A stretch of 64,000 nt of DNA from Eucalyptus grandis (Eukaryota; Streptophyta; Magnoliopsida; Myrtales; Myrtaceae), in contig NC_052618.1 in NCBI RefSeq assembly GCF_016545825.1, forward strand, positions 48,430,196 through 48,494,195, read 5' to 3'. Shown one piece after another: positions 52,685 through 63,606 of this stretch. Numbering within the stretch: the first letter of the stretch is position 1; every line of letters begins with the position of its first letter. Both the position numbers and the translations under genes were made by a program. Below the pieces are notes generated by a model, which was given only the letters and a program-made list of their open reading frames with translations, was not told the origin of the DNA and ran no database searches.

Positions 52685-52859
52685 TCCTGTGAAATTCTTT
52701 TTGTTTTATCTTTCTATTTTCTTTTGCCTTGGCCAACTGCAATACCAATATCTTTAGATGCAGAAAATCAATCAGGAGGATCAAGCGGGTCAGTTAAAGA
52801 CTCATTGTTGGGTCGTTGGGTGGCCCGAATTCGGTTGAGTTAGTGCCTCACTAGCATCC

Positions 52860-54000
52860 CTTCATTGCAGCTTTTACTTTATCACGACCCGCTTCCGTCT
52901 GGACTCGCACTCACTCTTCTGGTAGGTTTGAACTTGCACTTAGGCACCGAGGTTTTCAGCAAATCAACTCCCTTGGATTTTAGATAGTATTAGACTCTGT
53001 CACTTTCCTTTCCATTATATGAACCTATGAACCTAAAAAAGGTCGATGCTTTTGTAAGTAGGCCTGCTAGCTTGCGCTACAATACTATTTTATGCCCCTG
53101 GTAGATTCTCAATGTTGCAAAAACTTAGGCATTGCAGAAGTTTTAGTTCCAAGACTCGTGGTTTGCATTTTAATGTCTACTTGAATGGGCTGCAACTTAA
53201 GAGATAATATTTTCTTGATGTTGAAGGATGTTTTGATTCCGTCCCTCGTGACGTGACAGTTCATAATGTTGGATCGAATGACTCTGCACGTAGGGTGGTA
53301 GAGTTGTAGTGCAGGTCACTCATACCCTTCAGTCGTTATCGTTTCCCTCTTGTAGCAGACTGGTTGGAATTTTCTGTCAAGTCTGCCTTGTAATGCATAT
53401 GCTGTTATCCTGTCAATTATTCATGATGCTGCGTTTCTTTAGCTGATGCACATCTTGCTCCATATCTTTGTCGCGACGAGTCTTCCACTGCTAACTCTCT
53501 TGGGGCTTAAGCTGGGTATGGACCCTAGATCAGTTTTGATGTAGTTCTTGATCAGTGTTGTCATCGATCCTATCTCTCTCCACGAGATTTTCCATTTGTC
53601 TGGATCAAAGAATTTTCTTTTATTGTACTCAGAGATGGGATAGACAGATGAGTTGATTACATTTCGACTATAATTTACACTTACAGATTTTCGGGTTAAC
53701 CATGTACTATCGGCGACAGTCTCTCAATTGTGTAAGTAGTATTTTTTTGGTAAGGGTTGTGTAAGTAGTTTATGTCTGAGTGCTCTGCAATTCTGAACCC
53801 TCCTCATGGTTCATAAAAAGCAAAAATGGGGGAGGATATTCTTTTTCTGCTGAGGGTGTATTGGTTTAGGGATGATGAAACAATGACCTTGGCATTGCCT
53901 CGACTGGTTAAAGTCAGCCTCGGGGAATTTATCAAAACAGCAATGGAATCATCAATTTCTGGTGATTCACAGTCATGAACAGGATGCTGCCAATTATTAT
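52860..54000 (+). pseudogene. Relic of a third RPS13 unit: intron 4, exon 5 and 3' flank only
   Basis: An exon-5-like segment at 53477-53511 (cgagtcttccactgctaac ... gcttaagct) matches exon 5 of the intact copies, followed by ccagttttgatgtag-like 3' text (agatcagttttgatgtag). Upstream, 52925-53460 aligns weakly with intron 4 (caactcccttg, gactggttggaattttc, ttatcctgtc). Downstream similarity reaches about 53830 (ccctcctcatggttcat). Exons 1-4 are missing. Its exon 5 sits 3896 bp after that of copy 2, nearly one repeat unit, which fits an older third tandem copy. Confidence 0.75.
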
Positions 54001-54469
54001 GGACATTCTCGATAGGAATTGTTATGGCAGCATTTGAGTCAAGGAACTGGGAGAACTGATTAGCCTTTTGACTATGGAGGGCAAGAAAATTTGAGGGTAC
54101 AGAACCTTGCTTTTTTCTAAGATACTTGAGGGGCTTAAAGTAATGCTTATGATAATCAGAGTTTGATCTGTTGGGGGAACAATACACGTAATGTTCCGAA
54201 CATGTTCTATCCCATTATTTGCAGTTTCCGACGAAGGAGACAAGGGTAAGGCACCGAACATGTTCTATTCTCAACCTCCATCCATCACTAGTAATCTCAA
54301 TTCACTTTTCCTGATCACTAGTACACAGCACGCTACAACTAGCAGCCCCGTGGAAAAAGCTAGCAAGTATAACCCCTACTTTATTGTATTGTCGGGATAC
54401 TTGAAGAAACCTGCTGAAAAATCGGAAGTGCGCTGATGCACGAGGGCTGAAAAGCCAGCAACTTGTTAG
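54001..54469. other. Spacer with a short direct repeat
   Basis: The phrase gaacatgttctat occurs at 54199 and again at 54257, each followed by similar text. No gene supported. Confidence 0.4.
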
Positions 54470-54670
54470 GAGTAGGTTTTGACTTGCCCATTTCCACTAT
54501 TAGGTGGATAGGTTAGGAACCCTACAGGAGGTGCTTTAAGGGCAGGGCCCTTATCTTTATAAGGTCTTGTGCACTCCACTCGTTACCACTAAGTGTCAAA
54601 GCCAGGAGTAAAAGGAGGGACTTGAACCCTCAACCTCAGCTCTACCATTAAGCTACTGCTGAGCATTTCA
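54470..54670 (-). mobile_element. tRNA-derived SINE-like sequence
   Basis: On the minus strand an A-box-like tagcttaatgg (54655-54645) and a perfect B-box ggttcaagtcc (54628-54618) lie 27 bases apart, too close for a tRNA because the anticodon arm is absent. A non-tRNA body follows to about 54470. No poly-A tail or target duplication was found. A decayed tRNA pseudogene is the alternative. Confidence 0.4.
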
Positions 54671-54836
54671 CGTATCACTTGATATGGACAACTTATGTTT
54701 TTCCACCAGATCACACTCTTGACCTTCGATCGAGCTAGGGGCACAAGTAGGTCGGCAGGGGGATAGGGGCTGTTCAATCATGCTATTCGGAAATTCTTTC
54801 TCAGCATGGCAATAATGGTATCTCGAGACTTCTAAG

Positions 54837-55563
54837 TGCTAAGATACGGAAGCTTGTACAATTTTGTAATTCGGTGAGTGAGTAATTTAGTTGATGCTGT
54901 GAAATTTTGTGAAATCACTGCTAACTTTTTTAAAGGATTAACATTTTAGATAAAAGCGTGATTTATTATTTAAAAATTCTAAAACTCACTGTCATTATGT
55001 AAAATTTTATAAAATCATTACTAATTGTTGTAAAAGTTTGAACTTTTAGATGAAGGTATGATTTATTATTTAAATATTTCAACATGTGCAAGTATAGGTG
55101 CGTGGAGTTGGAGTAACAATAGGACGATGACTTTCGGAGATTGAAGATAGAGGAAGACAAGTAGGAACCAAATAAGATAAGATAAGAAGAGTGTTATGTT
55201 TTGAAGGCTGTACGAGGGACTTAGTTTTTTATTGTACGTGGGCGTGACCTTCAAGTGAAGTGGAGTTGGCTATTCATAGCCCTCTTTCACGGCCATACTC
55301 TCCTTGTACGAGAAGTAAAGATGCAAGCAATGCTACGTGTCTTCCTTTTCAACCTACATTCTTTGAATTTAATCTACGCTCTAGACAACTACAATGTGAA
55401 CGCTTTCGCCTATCTCTAATTCTACCAACTTCTCATATTCTTTATTAGCAGCCATACAATAGAACTATCACTTGTACACCACTACCTATAGCTGCCACTT
55501 ATTTCTCTTGAACCTAGTCGATGTCTAGATTTTTCTAAACAAAAATTGATCAGGATTTCTACA
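54837..55563 (-). repeat. 3' LTR of the copia element, with an insertion
   Basis: Matches 58414-58908 at both ends. About 185 bp at roughly 54895-55080 are absent from the other LTR; that insert is a two-copy tandem of a unit containing gatttattattt. Confidence 0.8.
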
Positions 55564-56449
55564 TTCCTCCTTGATCAATTTTTGTGACACTCCACGCATG
55601 TTTCTTAGCACCTCAAAGTTGATTAGTGGTTGTGTTTTCGTGAACATGGGTGAAACTTCATCAGCCATCTTGCAATTTTTTAGCTCAATCTCTCCATTAT
55701 TTTTGCACTTCTCGAATCAAATTGATATCAATATGTTTAGTTCTTCCATGAAAAAAAATTAGATTTCTTGAGATAGCGATCACGGACTTGTTATCACAAA
55801 AAATCGGTTTTAGTTTTGTCTATACTTTTCCCATGTCTTCTAAAATTCTCTAGAGCCAGTGTTTGACAGGTGGTCATGTTAGCTGCGATGTACTCGGTTT
55901 CCACAGTAGGTTTTGCCTCTAATCTTGTTTTTTAGATGCCCATGGGAATATTCTAAAGCCCAATGTGAATGTATTGGCATAGTACTCTCCATATCATCAG
56001 CTTAACTTGCCCCATCACTTTTGGTGTGACCAATGAGTTTAGACATTGCACTTGGACAACTCCAAGCTTCTTGTAAGTGGCTTAAAATTCTCTTGGCAGC
56101 TTCAAAGAGAATCTGACTCAGAATTTGCATGAATTATGATAGTAGACTTGTCGAACATGATATTCGATCCTGTATCTATAAGATATAGTACACTAACAAT
56201 CAGGCATTTTTTAGAGGGGGCGTTAGCTTTTTCTACTACATCTTCCTTTAGTAGCATTTTATTTGTCACAAGCGATGTTGCAATTGCTTTTTAATAATTC
56301 ATCTTCAATTTACTCAAGATGACTCTCGGTGTATTTTTTCTGCGAGATACAACCTTCTTCGTATTGATCAATTTTGTCACCGAGGAAGTAGGTCATTCAA
56401 ATGTTTTCATCATTTCCGCTTTGAAATCTTGAAGGGATAAATATACTAG

Positions 56450-57009
56450 AAGTGCCAAAAGTTGTGTACGGCGCTCACTTTAATACCAAAACTTTTGCCG
56501 GTTCACTTAAGTATTAAATCAAAGGAAAAACGATCACTTTTGTGCTAATGGAGATAAATTCTAGCCAAAGTGATTTCGTGTCATTTATAATTAAAATTAT
56601 AATATGACTTGGCAAAAATTTTAAAAAATCCAGTCCACGTGGCATTTCCATATGGTATGCTTAGCACTAAAGTAATTTTTTTTTAACAACGACTAGCACT
56701 GAAGTGATCACTTTAAATAAAATTTGGCACTCAAATGATCACTTTTAATAAAATTTGACACTTAAATGATTATTATTTACAACTTTTGGATGATGCCGTT
56801 CAGGAGTTATATGCTGACTAAGCATGCCGGCGAGCCACGTATGACTAAGAAATTAATAAAATATAAACATGTCAAACTTTTGGCAACTCGGACTGGAGTT
56901 GACATTTAAATGATCTTCTTCTTCTTTTTCAAAAAAGTAGCACGTAAGTGATCCAGAAATTTTTTTTTGGTATTAAAGTGCGCACTATTTATAACTTTTG
57001 ACACTTTTA
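56450..57009. mobile_element. MITE nested in the copia element
   Basis: The left end aagtgccaaaagttgtg and the reverse complement of the right end (ttaaaagtgtcaaaagttat) form terminal inverted repeats; the next words, cactttaatacc and its complement, continue the match. About 560 bp, no ORF. It separates the reverse-transcriptase and RNase H remains. Confidence 0.7.
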
Positions 57010-57489
57010 ATGTTCTTACCCCAAATCTTGAATCACCTTTTCATTTTTTCTTGTATTTATGATATCATCCACATACAAAGAGACAACAACAATTACCCAC
57101 TTACCTTGGGTTTTGATTTAGAGCGTTGGCTTGCTCATACTCCTCTTCAATCTTTGCTTGACAAAGTTCTCGTCAATTCCACTATGCCTTGCTTGTGGAG
57201 CTTGCTTTAATCAGTAGAGGATTTTCTTGCGTTTTAGCACTTTTTCTTCTTGGTATTTGCCAATAAAGCCACGTGGTTGTTACAAATATATTTTATTTTT
57301 TGAAGATTTTTATTTAGAAATTTTGTCTTCACATCTAGTTGATATATCTTCCATTTTTATTTTTATTTTTAATTTTTTGTGTGTTGCTAAGGACGCCAAT
57401 CAAGCACTATGGTTTTGACGAGTACTAGAAGACATTAAAGAAGCATAGCCAAAACCAACATCGATATTTTGTGACAATATGTCTACAAT

Positions 57490-58035
57490 CGCTATATCAA
57501 TAAATCCAGTTTTTTTTGGAAGAAATAAACTTATTAAAATCGAGCTAAAATATTGCAAGACAAATGATTAAGTTGCAAACCTTCACACTCAATCACTACC
57601 GTCAACCAAGTTCAAGACGCTATAAAGCATGATTGGAGTTTCACAAAAATTGATCAAGGAGGAGTGGCAAAATCCTGATCAATATTTGTCTAGAAAAATC
57701 TAGACACCAACTAAAGGAATAGGTGGTAGTTATGGATTGTGGTGGACAAGTGATAGTTGTATTGTATTACTAATAGAAAGTACGAGGAGTTAGTAGAATT
57801 AGAGACAGATGGGAGTGTCTACGTTGAAGTTGTCTAGAGCATAGACAATAGTCAAAGAGTGTATGTTGAAAAGGAAGACGCGTTCCATAGCTTGTATCTT
57901 TACTTCTTGTACAAAGAGTATGGCAGTGATAGAGGGCTATAAATTAGCAACCCCTCTTCATTGAAGGTCACGCCCAAGCACATGAAAAACTAGGTCCCTT
58001 GTACAGTCTTCATATTATGATACTGTTCTTAGAAT
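57490..58035 (+). mobile_element. Inverted second copia fragment: interior end plus LTR
   Basis: The segment from about 57660 (aaattgatcaaggaggagtg, then atcctgatcaa) to about 58030 is the reverse complement of the LTR sequence at 55079-55563, so it reads in the opposite direction to the host element. Interior sequence lies to its left. It interrupts the gag-pol region. Confidence 0.7.
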
Positions 58036-58413
58036 TTGAAGTCGAACCGTACCTTTTCCGATCCGTGGAATCTTTCTCGTTCTGTTCACAGTCTTCGCTC
58101 CAATTATTAAGTGATTGTTAAATAACACATAGCGCCCTTGCATTCTTCTGCAAGTTGTTCCTTTGGGGCACTCAGTTACACCTTCTTACGGAGGCGCATA
58201 ACCCCTTCTTATGACGTTCCATAAATCTTGGGCTATCAGTAGCCATTCTAATGCTCCAACAATCATAGTCATTCTCATTGAAAATAGGACTGGGAAGTGA
58301 GGATGAGGTAGTTTCAGCCATGAATGTGGTGTTGAAAAATTTTGATGGGTGATTTTCGTAGAGGAAAATTAGGATAAATGCCCAAGATCAACCGGACGAG
58401 GCTCTGATACCAC

Positions 58414-58908
58414 TGTTAAGATACGGGGCAATTTTGAAAGTGAGTGGGTGAGTAATTCAGTTGGCACAAGTATAGGTGCGTGGACTTGGAGCAACAATAG
58501 GACGACGACTTTTGGGGATGGAAGATAGAGGAAGACAAGTAGGGAGCAAAGAAAGGAAGAGTAACACGGGACTTAGTTTTTCTTGTGCTTGGACGTGACC
58601 TTCAAGTGAAGAAGGGATGGCTGTTTATAGCCCTCTTTCTCCGCCATACTCTTTGTATAAGAGGTATAGATACATGCTGCGTGCCTTCCTTTTCAACCTA
58701 TACTCTTTGACTTTCATCTATGCTCTAGACAAGTTCAACTTCAACATGGACTTTAATCTATCTCTGATTCTACCAATTTCTCATACTTTCTATTAGCCAA
58801 ACACTACGACTCTCCTTTGTACACCACAATCCATAACTACCACCTATTTCTCTAGAACCTAGTTAATGTCTAGATTTTCCTAGACAAAAATTGATCAGGA
58901 TTCTAACG
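58414..58908 (-). repeat. 5' LTR of the copia element
   Basis: 495 bp, plus-strand ends tg ... cg (the canonical ca has changed). Inner end is tgttaagatacgg next to the primer-binding site. Confidence 0.8.
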
Positions 58909-60030
58909 CTATGATTAAAGTCAGTGATGCTAAAGTCATTCCACGTCAGTTTACATATATCCTCCACTTCATAAAGCTTCTAAAGGATTACACGTTCTGG
59001 AGCAACTTCTAAGGCTCCAAAGAGAAAAGAACGTTATCCATAGGAATCATAGGAATCGTAAAGCAAGACCCATCCATGGTAACGCCTACCTGATGCACAT
59101 GAGAGATTTGATAAACATCAACGCTAAGCTCTTTTTAAAAGAGTGCAGAGATCATTTTCCGATCAAGAAGAGGTATCGAGAAGATCACGAGCTCGACGGA
59201 GCAACTGCCAGCGACACTGGTTTGGATTGAGTCACGGACGGTGGAGGAAATGGCCGGAAAGAAACGGAGAACGTTAGAAGTCCCAGTCGAGACACGAGGA
59301 AGATAGCCCTCACGCGTTCTCGATCCTAAAAAGCGCCGTCGTACACGTGCTCTCGTCCCTTTATTTGCGTTTGGTTTTGGGATGTGATGTTGACCTCGAT
59401 CCTTACCCGTTTCTCTTCTTCGGATGGGGCCAAGCACAACGGGTGGACATCTCTATCAGACCGTGGAGAATGCACCTTCACCCGACGGCCGACATGCGGA
59501 TTGGTTTATCCGACGATGGGTGATGTCCGCGGGTACCCCACACGAGCGCAGAAGCGCCTATCAAGATGTTGCGTTTTCTATTATGGGGATGGACCACAAG
59601 ATGCGCTCTTCACATTCCCTACGAAGTCGTAGTTATTACGCTACAATCGTATGGTGTACTCCACATGTTTCGAACCTCGGTTGGTATCGAAACTAAATGC
59701 AACTGACCCTTTTGTTGCGATACTTTAAATTGAAATTAATCAAGGGCATCAAGCGGGAAAGACATGAGCGAGAAAAAGAATGAAAATCATCTGTCTACCT
59801 TCATCTTTGTAATCTAAAAAGCTACAGGGGAACATCTGGCGAATTCACAAAAGAAGAGAGAGGATAAAAAAGAGTGAAGGGAAAGTGAATCACTCGAATA
59901 CCAATCTCCATTTCCAACTTTCTTTTTCGTCCTTTTATCTTATCTTACAGTCCTTCTCGTTTTTTCTCTTTGGAACCCCTGAACCGTCCGTTTCTTTACT
60001 TTCACTAACGCTAAAAGTCTAAATCGACCA
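58909..60030. repeat. Duplicated block A, copy 2 (3' flank of acidic-protein gene copy 2)
   Basis: Aligns with 41198-42367. Together with 54780-54836 on the other side of the copia element it restores the order seen in copy 1. No gene is supported in it. Confidence 0.75.
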
Positions 60031-60564
60031 CTAGTTAACCCACCACTCTAATGGGGAATTGGGCTCGGACTGCAGAAGAGCGCAATGATTAGTAGCCTCG
60101 TCCTCGAGCTCCCACACCAACCCCTCCCACAGATCGATCGACCCTTGGCCTCCACCAACGCTACCGCACAGCCCATCGTCGCCTTCTTCGGTGCCAACAC
60201 CGTCTCCAACCTCGCTGCTATCTCTGCTGGGCAGGCCGAGCTCGTCGTCGGAGGCCTCGAGCAAGCGCCTCATCACCCTCTCCCTCTCGTCTCCTCCTTC
60301 GCCTCCGCCTTCGCCCGCAGGCGAAGCAGACGAAGAAGTGGCTTCCGGGCCGGCTTCCTCGGCGGAGGCAGCCAAAGGGTCGGAGGAGACGGAGGCGAGC
60401 TCTTGCTGGAGGCTCGTGATGAGGGATGACAGGTCCTGGCCCGGCAAGTCTTCCTCTTCCTCGAGGAGGGAGAGAATGTCCTTGTACGACTTCTGCCGCT
60501 TCTCCTCCTCTTCTTCATCGGGGGTCGCCTCTCTCTGGCGCTTCAGTGGCGACGTTTCCGCCAT
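60031..60564 (-). CDS. Uncharacterised acidic plant protein, copy 2
   Basis: A single-exon frame of 177 residues, paralogous to 42368-42862. Shared: MAETSPLKR, DEEEEEKRQ, DILSLLEEEED, GQDLSSLITSLQ, DERERVMRRLLEASDDELG and GLVWELEDEATNH. It is 13 residues longer, mainly through an extended linker (SASPAGEGGGEGG region) and a C-terminal extension LEWWVN after the shared ALLQSE. No domain recognised, no signal peptide, no membrane segment; strongly acidic with a short basic N-terminal patch. The spacing of short amphipathic helices between acidic runs would suit a protein-interaction adaptor, but nothing in the sequence proves this. The start is clear because no in-frame ATG lies closer upstream and copy 1 agrees. 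Confidence 0.78.
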   Translation of the reverse strand: MAETSPLKRQREATPDEEEEEKRQKSYKDILSLLEEEEDLPGQDLSSLITSLQQELASVSSDPLAASAEEAGPEATSSSASPAGEGGGEGGDERERVMRRLLEASDDELGLPSRDSSEVGDGVGTEEGDDGLCGSVGGGQGSIDLWEGLVWELEDEATNHCALLQSEPNSPLEWWVN

Positions 60565-60687
60565 TGGAGAAGGCTCCTTCTTCCTTCTTCCTTCTTCCTT
60601 TGAGCTTTTTCCTGTGGACGAGCGAGAGAGGAAAGAGGGAGAGAGATAAGGTGGTGAAAGTGCATGTCAGGGCCGGAGTGAAAGACA

Positions 60688-60695
60688 GTTATATA
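60688..60695 (-). promoter_or_regulatory. TATA box of acidic-protein gene copy 2
   Basis: TATATAAC on the minus strand, 124 bp upstream of the start, matching the spacing of TATATAAA in copy 1. Confidence 0.55.
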
Positions 60696-60819
60696 GACGA
60701 GGAACGGGAGGAGGAGGGTCGGTCAAAATTGAGGGAAAAGAGGAGGCAAAGGGTATTTAATTTAATTTCGACCAGTTAAGAAAGAGAATATTTAGTTCAA
60801 TTTAATATAAATTTAGTGC

Positions 60820-61203
60820 ACGGGTGGTGGAAAAGAAAAAGGCAAAAGCGAAGGAGCAAAAGGTGCAGTTCTCGAAATCTCATTGGTCGAGTCACGCCAT
60901 GCGTTGGTCTGCACCGTTGGATACGAAATCTTCCGGAGATTTGAGAAATCGACGGCTACCGATCGATGAAGATGGTGCCAAGATGGTGCCACGGAAGGAA
61001 GGAAGATATCTGATGCTTGGGAGATGTCGACAAAGTAGATATAAATATAAAGAAATAATTTAGATTTCTAACGCATGACACAGGCTATACGTTAAGAATA
61101 AGAACCCTTCTTCCTTTGGTGTTTGACAATAAAGAAATCTTAAATAGTTACATAATTATTTTGGATATATTCAAAGTAGTCATTATAGTCGGCCCATTAA
61201 AAT
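60820..61203. other. Sequence beyond the duplicated block
   Basis: Similarity to the region right of copy 1 (43040) fades at about 60820. No gene is supported; a plus-strand frame at 60824-61063 has no recognisable motif. Confidence 0.4.
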
Positions 61204-61468
61204 GACAAATTGTAAATAGCATATCCAAGCCTGTCAAAACGCGATGTTGCGTGACTGGATACATTGATCCTATATAACAAACTTAGCATACATGGCATCA
61301 TTCGAATTGAATATAGCGAATAAGAAAGGGATAACGACAAATTGTAAATAAAATATGTGAGCCCGTCAAAACGTGACGTCGCATGACTGGATACATTGAT
61401 CTTGTATAAGAAACTTAGCATACATGGCATCATTCAAATTGAATATAGCGAATAAGAAAGGGACAAAA
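61204..61468. repeat. Two-copy tandem repeat, 132-bp unit
   Basis: Copies begin gacaaattgtaaata at 61204 and 61336. Both contain gactggatacattgatc and cttagcatacatggcatcat and end gcgaataagaaaggga. A handful of substitutions separate them. Confidence 0.9.
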
Positions 61469-61605
61469 GATTAGCTTACAGGAGATGATACCGATGAATC
61501 TCTCAAAAGTATTTGTTTAACGGTGCCCAATAAGAATTGTTCAACATTATACATCATTTAGACATATAAAAAAGAAATTTTAACCTAATGTTATTTATTT
61601 ATTTA

Positions 61606-62340
61606 GAGTGTGTTTGGTTCGCATAAAATGACAGTGATGTGAAAAATATTTTCTTAAAAACGATAATTTATATTGGGGATCGGTATAGTTCTAAGATATA
61701 ATTTGGAACTAAAGAATCGAACCTGTGGAAACTTATCTGATTCCATGTTCCAAAATATGTAGGGTAAGTTTTAGGTTCCAAAATTAATGAAATTATTTCA
61801 ATAGGTGATAGATGGAACTTGGAACCTAGAACTCTAAACAAATTTTTGTGTCTTTTTTGGACTATTTCTTCATGTGGTCCTATTCTATGGCATCCCATGA
61901 TGAGTGTATAATGTGAAACCACTAACCTAAGCTTCAACTTTATGATTGTGAATTTTACTTTGTTAATGTTTTATATTTGTCGTGTATTTAAATATAAATT
62001 GTAATCAGTGGATTGCAGGAATAAGGTGATCATTAAATATAATAATTAATAGGATGAACCTAAGTAGACTATGATAACCTTTGTGCTATGATAGATTCCA
62101 GATTTTAGAGCATGCACGACATGTTTTAAGTTCTAGAAAATGGTGAATCCATTTCAATTGGTAGGTTCCAAATTCGAAGTAGAACCTAGAACCGCTCACC
62201 CTAAAAATCAATGAATAAAAAATGTTTAATTATTATTGATAATAATAAAAAATTAGTCGATTAATTATTTTAGAAGATACAAGTAATTTTTTTTTTTAAG
62301 AAAACATTTTCAGATTATTCATTTTTTATTTTTGTAAAAT
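61606..62340. mobile_element. MITE-like composite of inverted repeats
   Basis: Outer words gaaaaatattttcttaaaaa (about 61640) and the reverse complement of 62296-62318 (gaaaatgttttcttaaa) are similar. Inner words ggttccaaa and gaacctagaac recur in both orientations. No coding capacity, ends uncertain. Confidence 0.4.
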
Positions 62341-63606
62341 AAAGGGAGTTTTAGTCATAACAGAGCGCAAGGAATCCGACATCTTTGAATGGCGGTTAGC
62401 ATCGAAGATAAAAAAAAAGGGTTTCCAAATCTCCAAGGCAACTCGATTCCTTGCCCATTCCATGCGTTTATCCTGGTGATGTGAAAGGGCTCGAGGCAAA
62501 AGGGAGCACGTGAAAAGACTCGAACCGACTTTGGATAAAATTTTCTTTCTTCTTTTTCGGCCGACGGCTTCGGATAAGGATCGATATTTGATGTTCGAAT
62601 CTCCAACGAGGATAACTAGTATGATCATGAGGAATTTCGACCCTTTTTCACATAACTAATCTACTTTAATAAATAATCTACTGTGAGACGATGGTCGCAA
62701 TTTTCATAAGGTATTTTCATTTTTGCATTTGCACCAGTTTTCAAAAAAAAGATGTTTCGTGTATCTTTGAGGTGCTGCAATTTTGAAACAGGTGCTTCTT
62801 TTACCAATTATTGTTCCATAGCCAAAACTATGGAGTCGCCATTCCCTTCTAAGGCTTTAATAATTACCAACAAACGATTACATTGTTAATTAAAGTAGAT
62901 TAATTATTGATAAGATTTTTTTGGTGGGAATTATTAATAAGATTTACTAGTAACTAGATTGATAGTTAAAATAAGTTAGTTACTAATGGTTATCATGCAC
63001 ATTAAATTAATTAGTTAATCTATCGAATCATGTATATTTATATTTGTGCATAATATTGGTTATTTCTTAATGGAATTCAATATTAATTTGTTCCTAATGA
63101 TGTTATGGACACCGATTTATAACAACATTTAATGTTTTTAATAAGTTTTCCATAATTTTTGTGTTTTGAGAGTTATCTAGTGTAAAGTAATTTGATTAAA
63201 TTAAATTTCTTGAAATTTCCATTTCATTCCATTCTTACAATCGAAAATTTGTTCCGCTGCATTTTGTTACTTGAATCAAATTAAAGAATCAAGACTCGCA
63301 TTCCATTCTATTTCATTCCATTTTGCCATATTAAATGTAACTTTAATAGTTTGGCAAGAGAAAGACCGAGAATAGGTAACCACCTAAGCAATCTTTGTGA
63401 GTTTTATCACAATGATTACACTTTTTATTATGGAACATTTGAATTGAGTTATAATATTCCCCCCACTGTGCAAGGGCTTGTTACTTAGCACCACAAAAGC
63501 TTTTGAAGTTCGGAAGTCCATACACCCGATATGAAAAATTGTGCACTACTGCCATAAGCAAGTTCAAATTCTTAACATCTTTGATTGAATTATTGATCTC
63601 GTACTG
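62341..63606. other. AT-rich intergenic DNA
   Basis: No gene, RNA or defined repeat found; many ttaattaa-like words and local poly-T. Confidence 0.5.

Larger units (their letters stand above)
52416..52800 (+). repeat. Tandem duplication of a 196-bp tRNA-Ala unit
   Basis: After each tRNA comes a related flank: ttttcttttgccttggccaa, then gatgcagaaaatcaa, then gggtca. The flanks differ at many positions while the two tRNAs are identical, so the tRNAs are under selection or gene conversion. After the second flank there is no third tRNA. Confidence 0.85.
54837..58908 (-). mobile_element. Decayed Ty1/copia LTR retrotransposon
   Basis: Transcribed on the minus strand. The 5' LTR is 58414-58908 and the 3' LTR 54837-55563. 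The initiator-Met primer site tggtatcagagc lies at 58412-58401 just inside the 5' LTR, and a purine tract (aaggaggaa) abuts the 3' LTR at 55572-55564. A gag start is seen at 58321 (MAETTSSSLP, then NENDYDCWSIRM). Reverse transcriptase remains near 57215-57060 with SLYVDDII, and RNase H at about 55920-55690 with EYIAAN and FCDNKSVIAI. Frameshifts and stops throughout; integrase was not found. Flanks ctaag (54832-54836) and ctatg (58909-58913) fit a 5-bp target duplication with one change. Confidence 0.85.
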
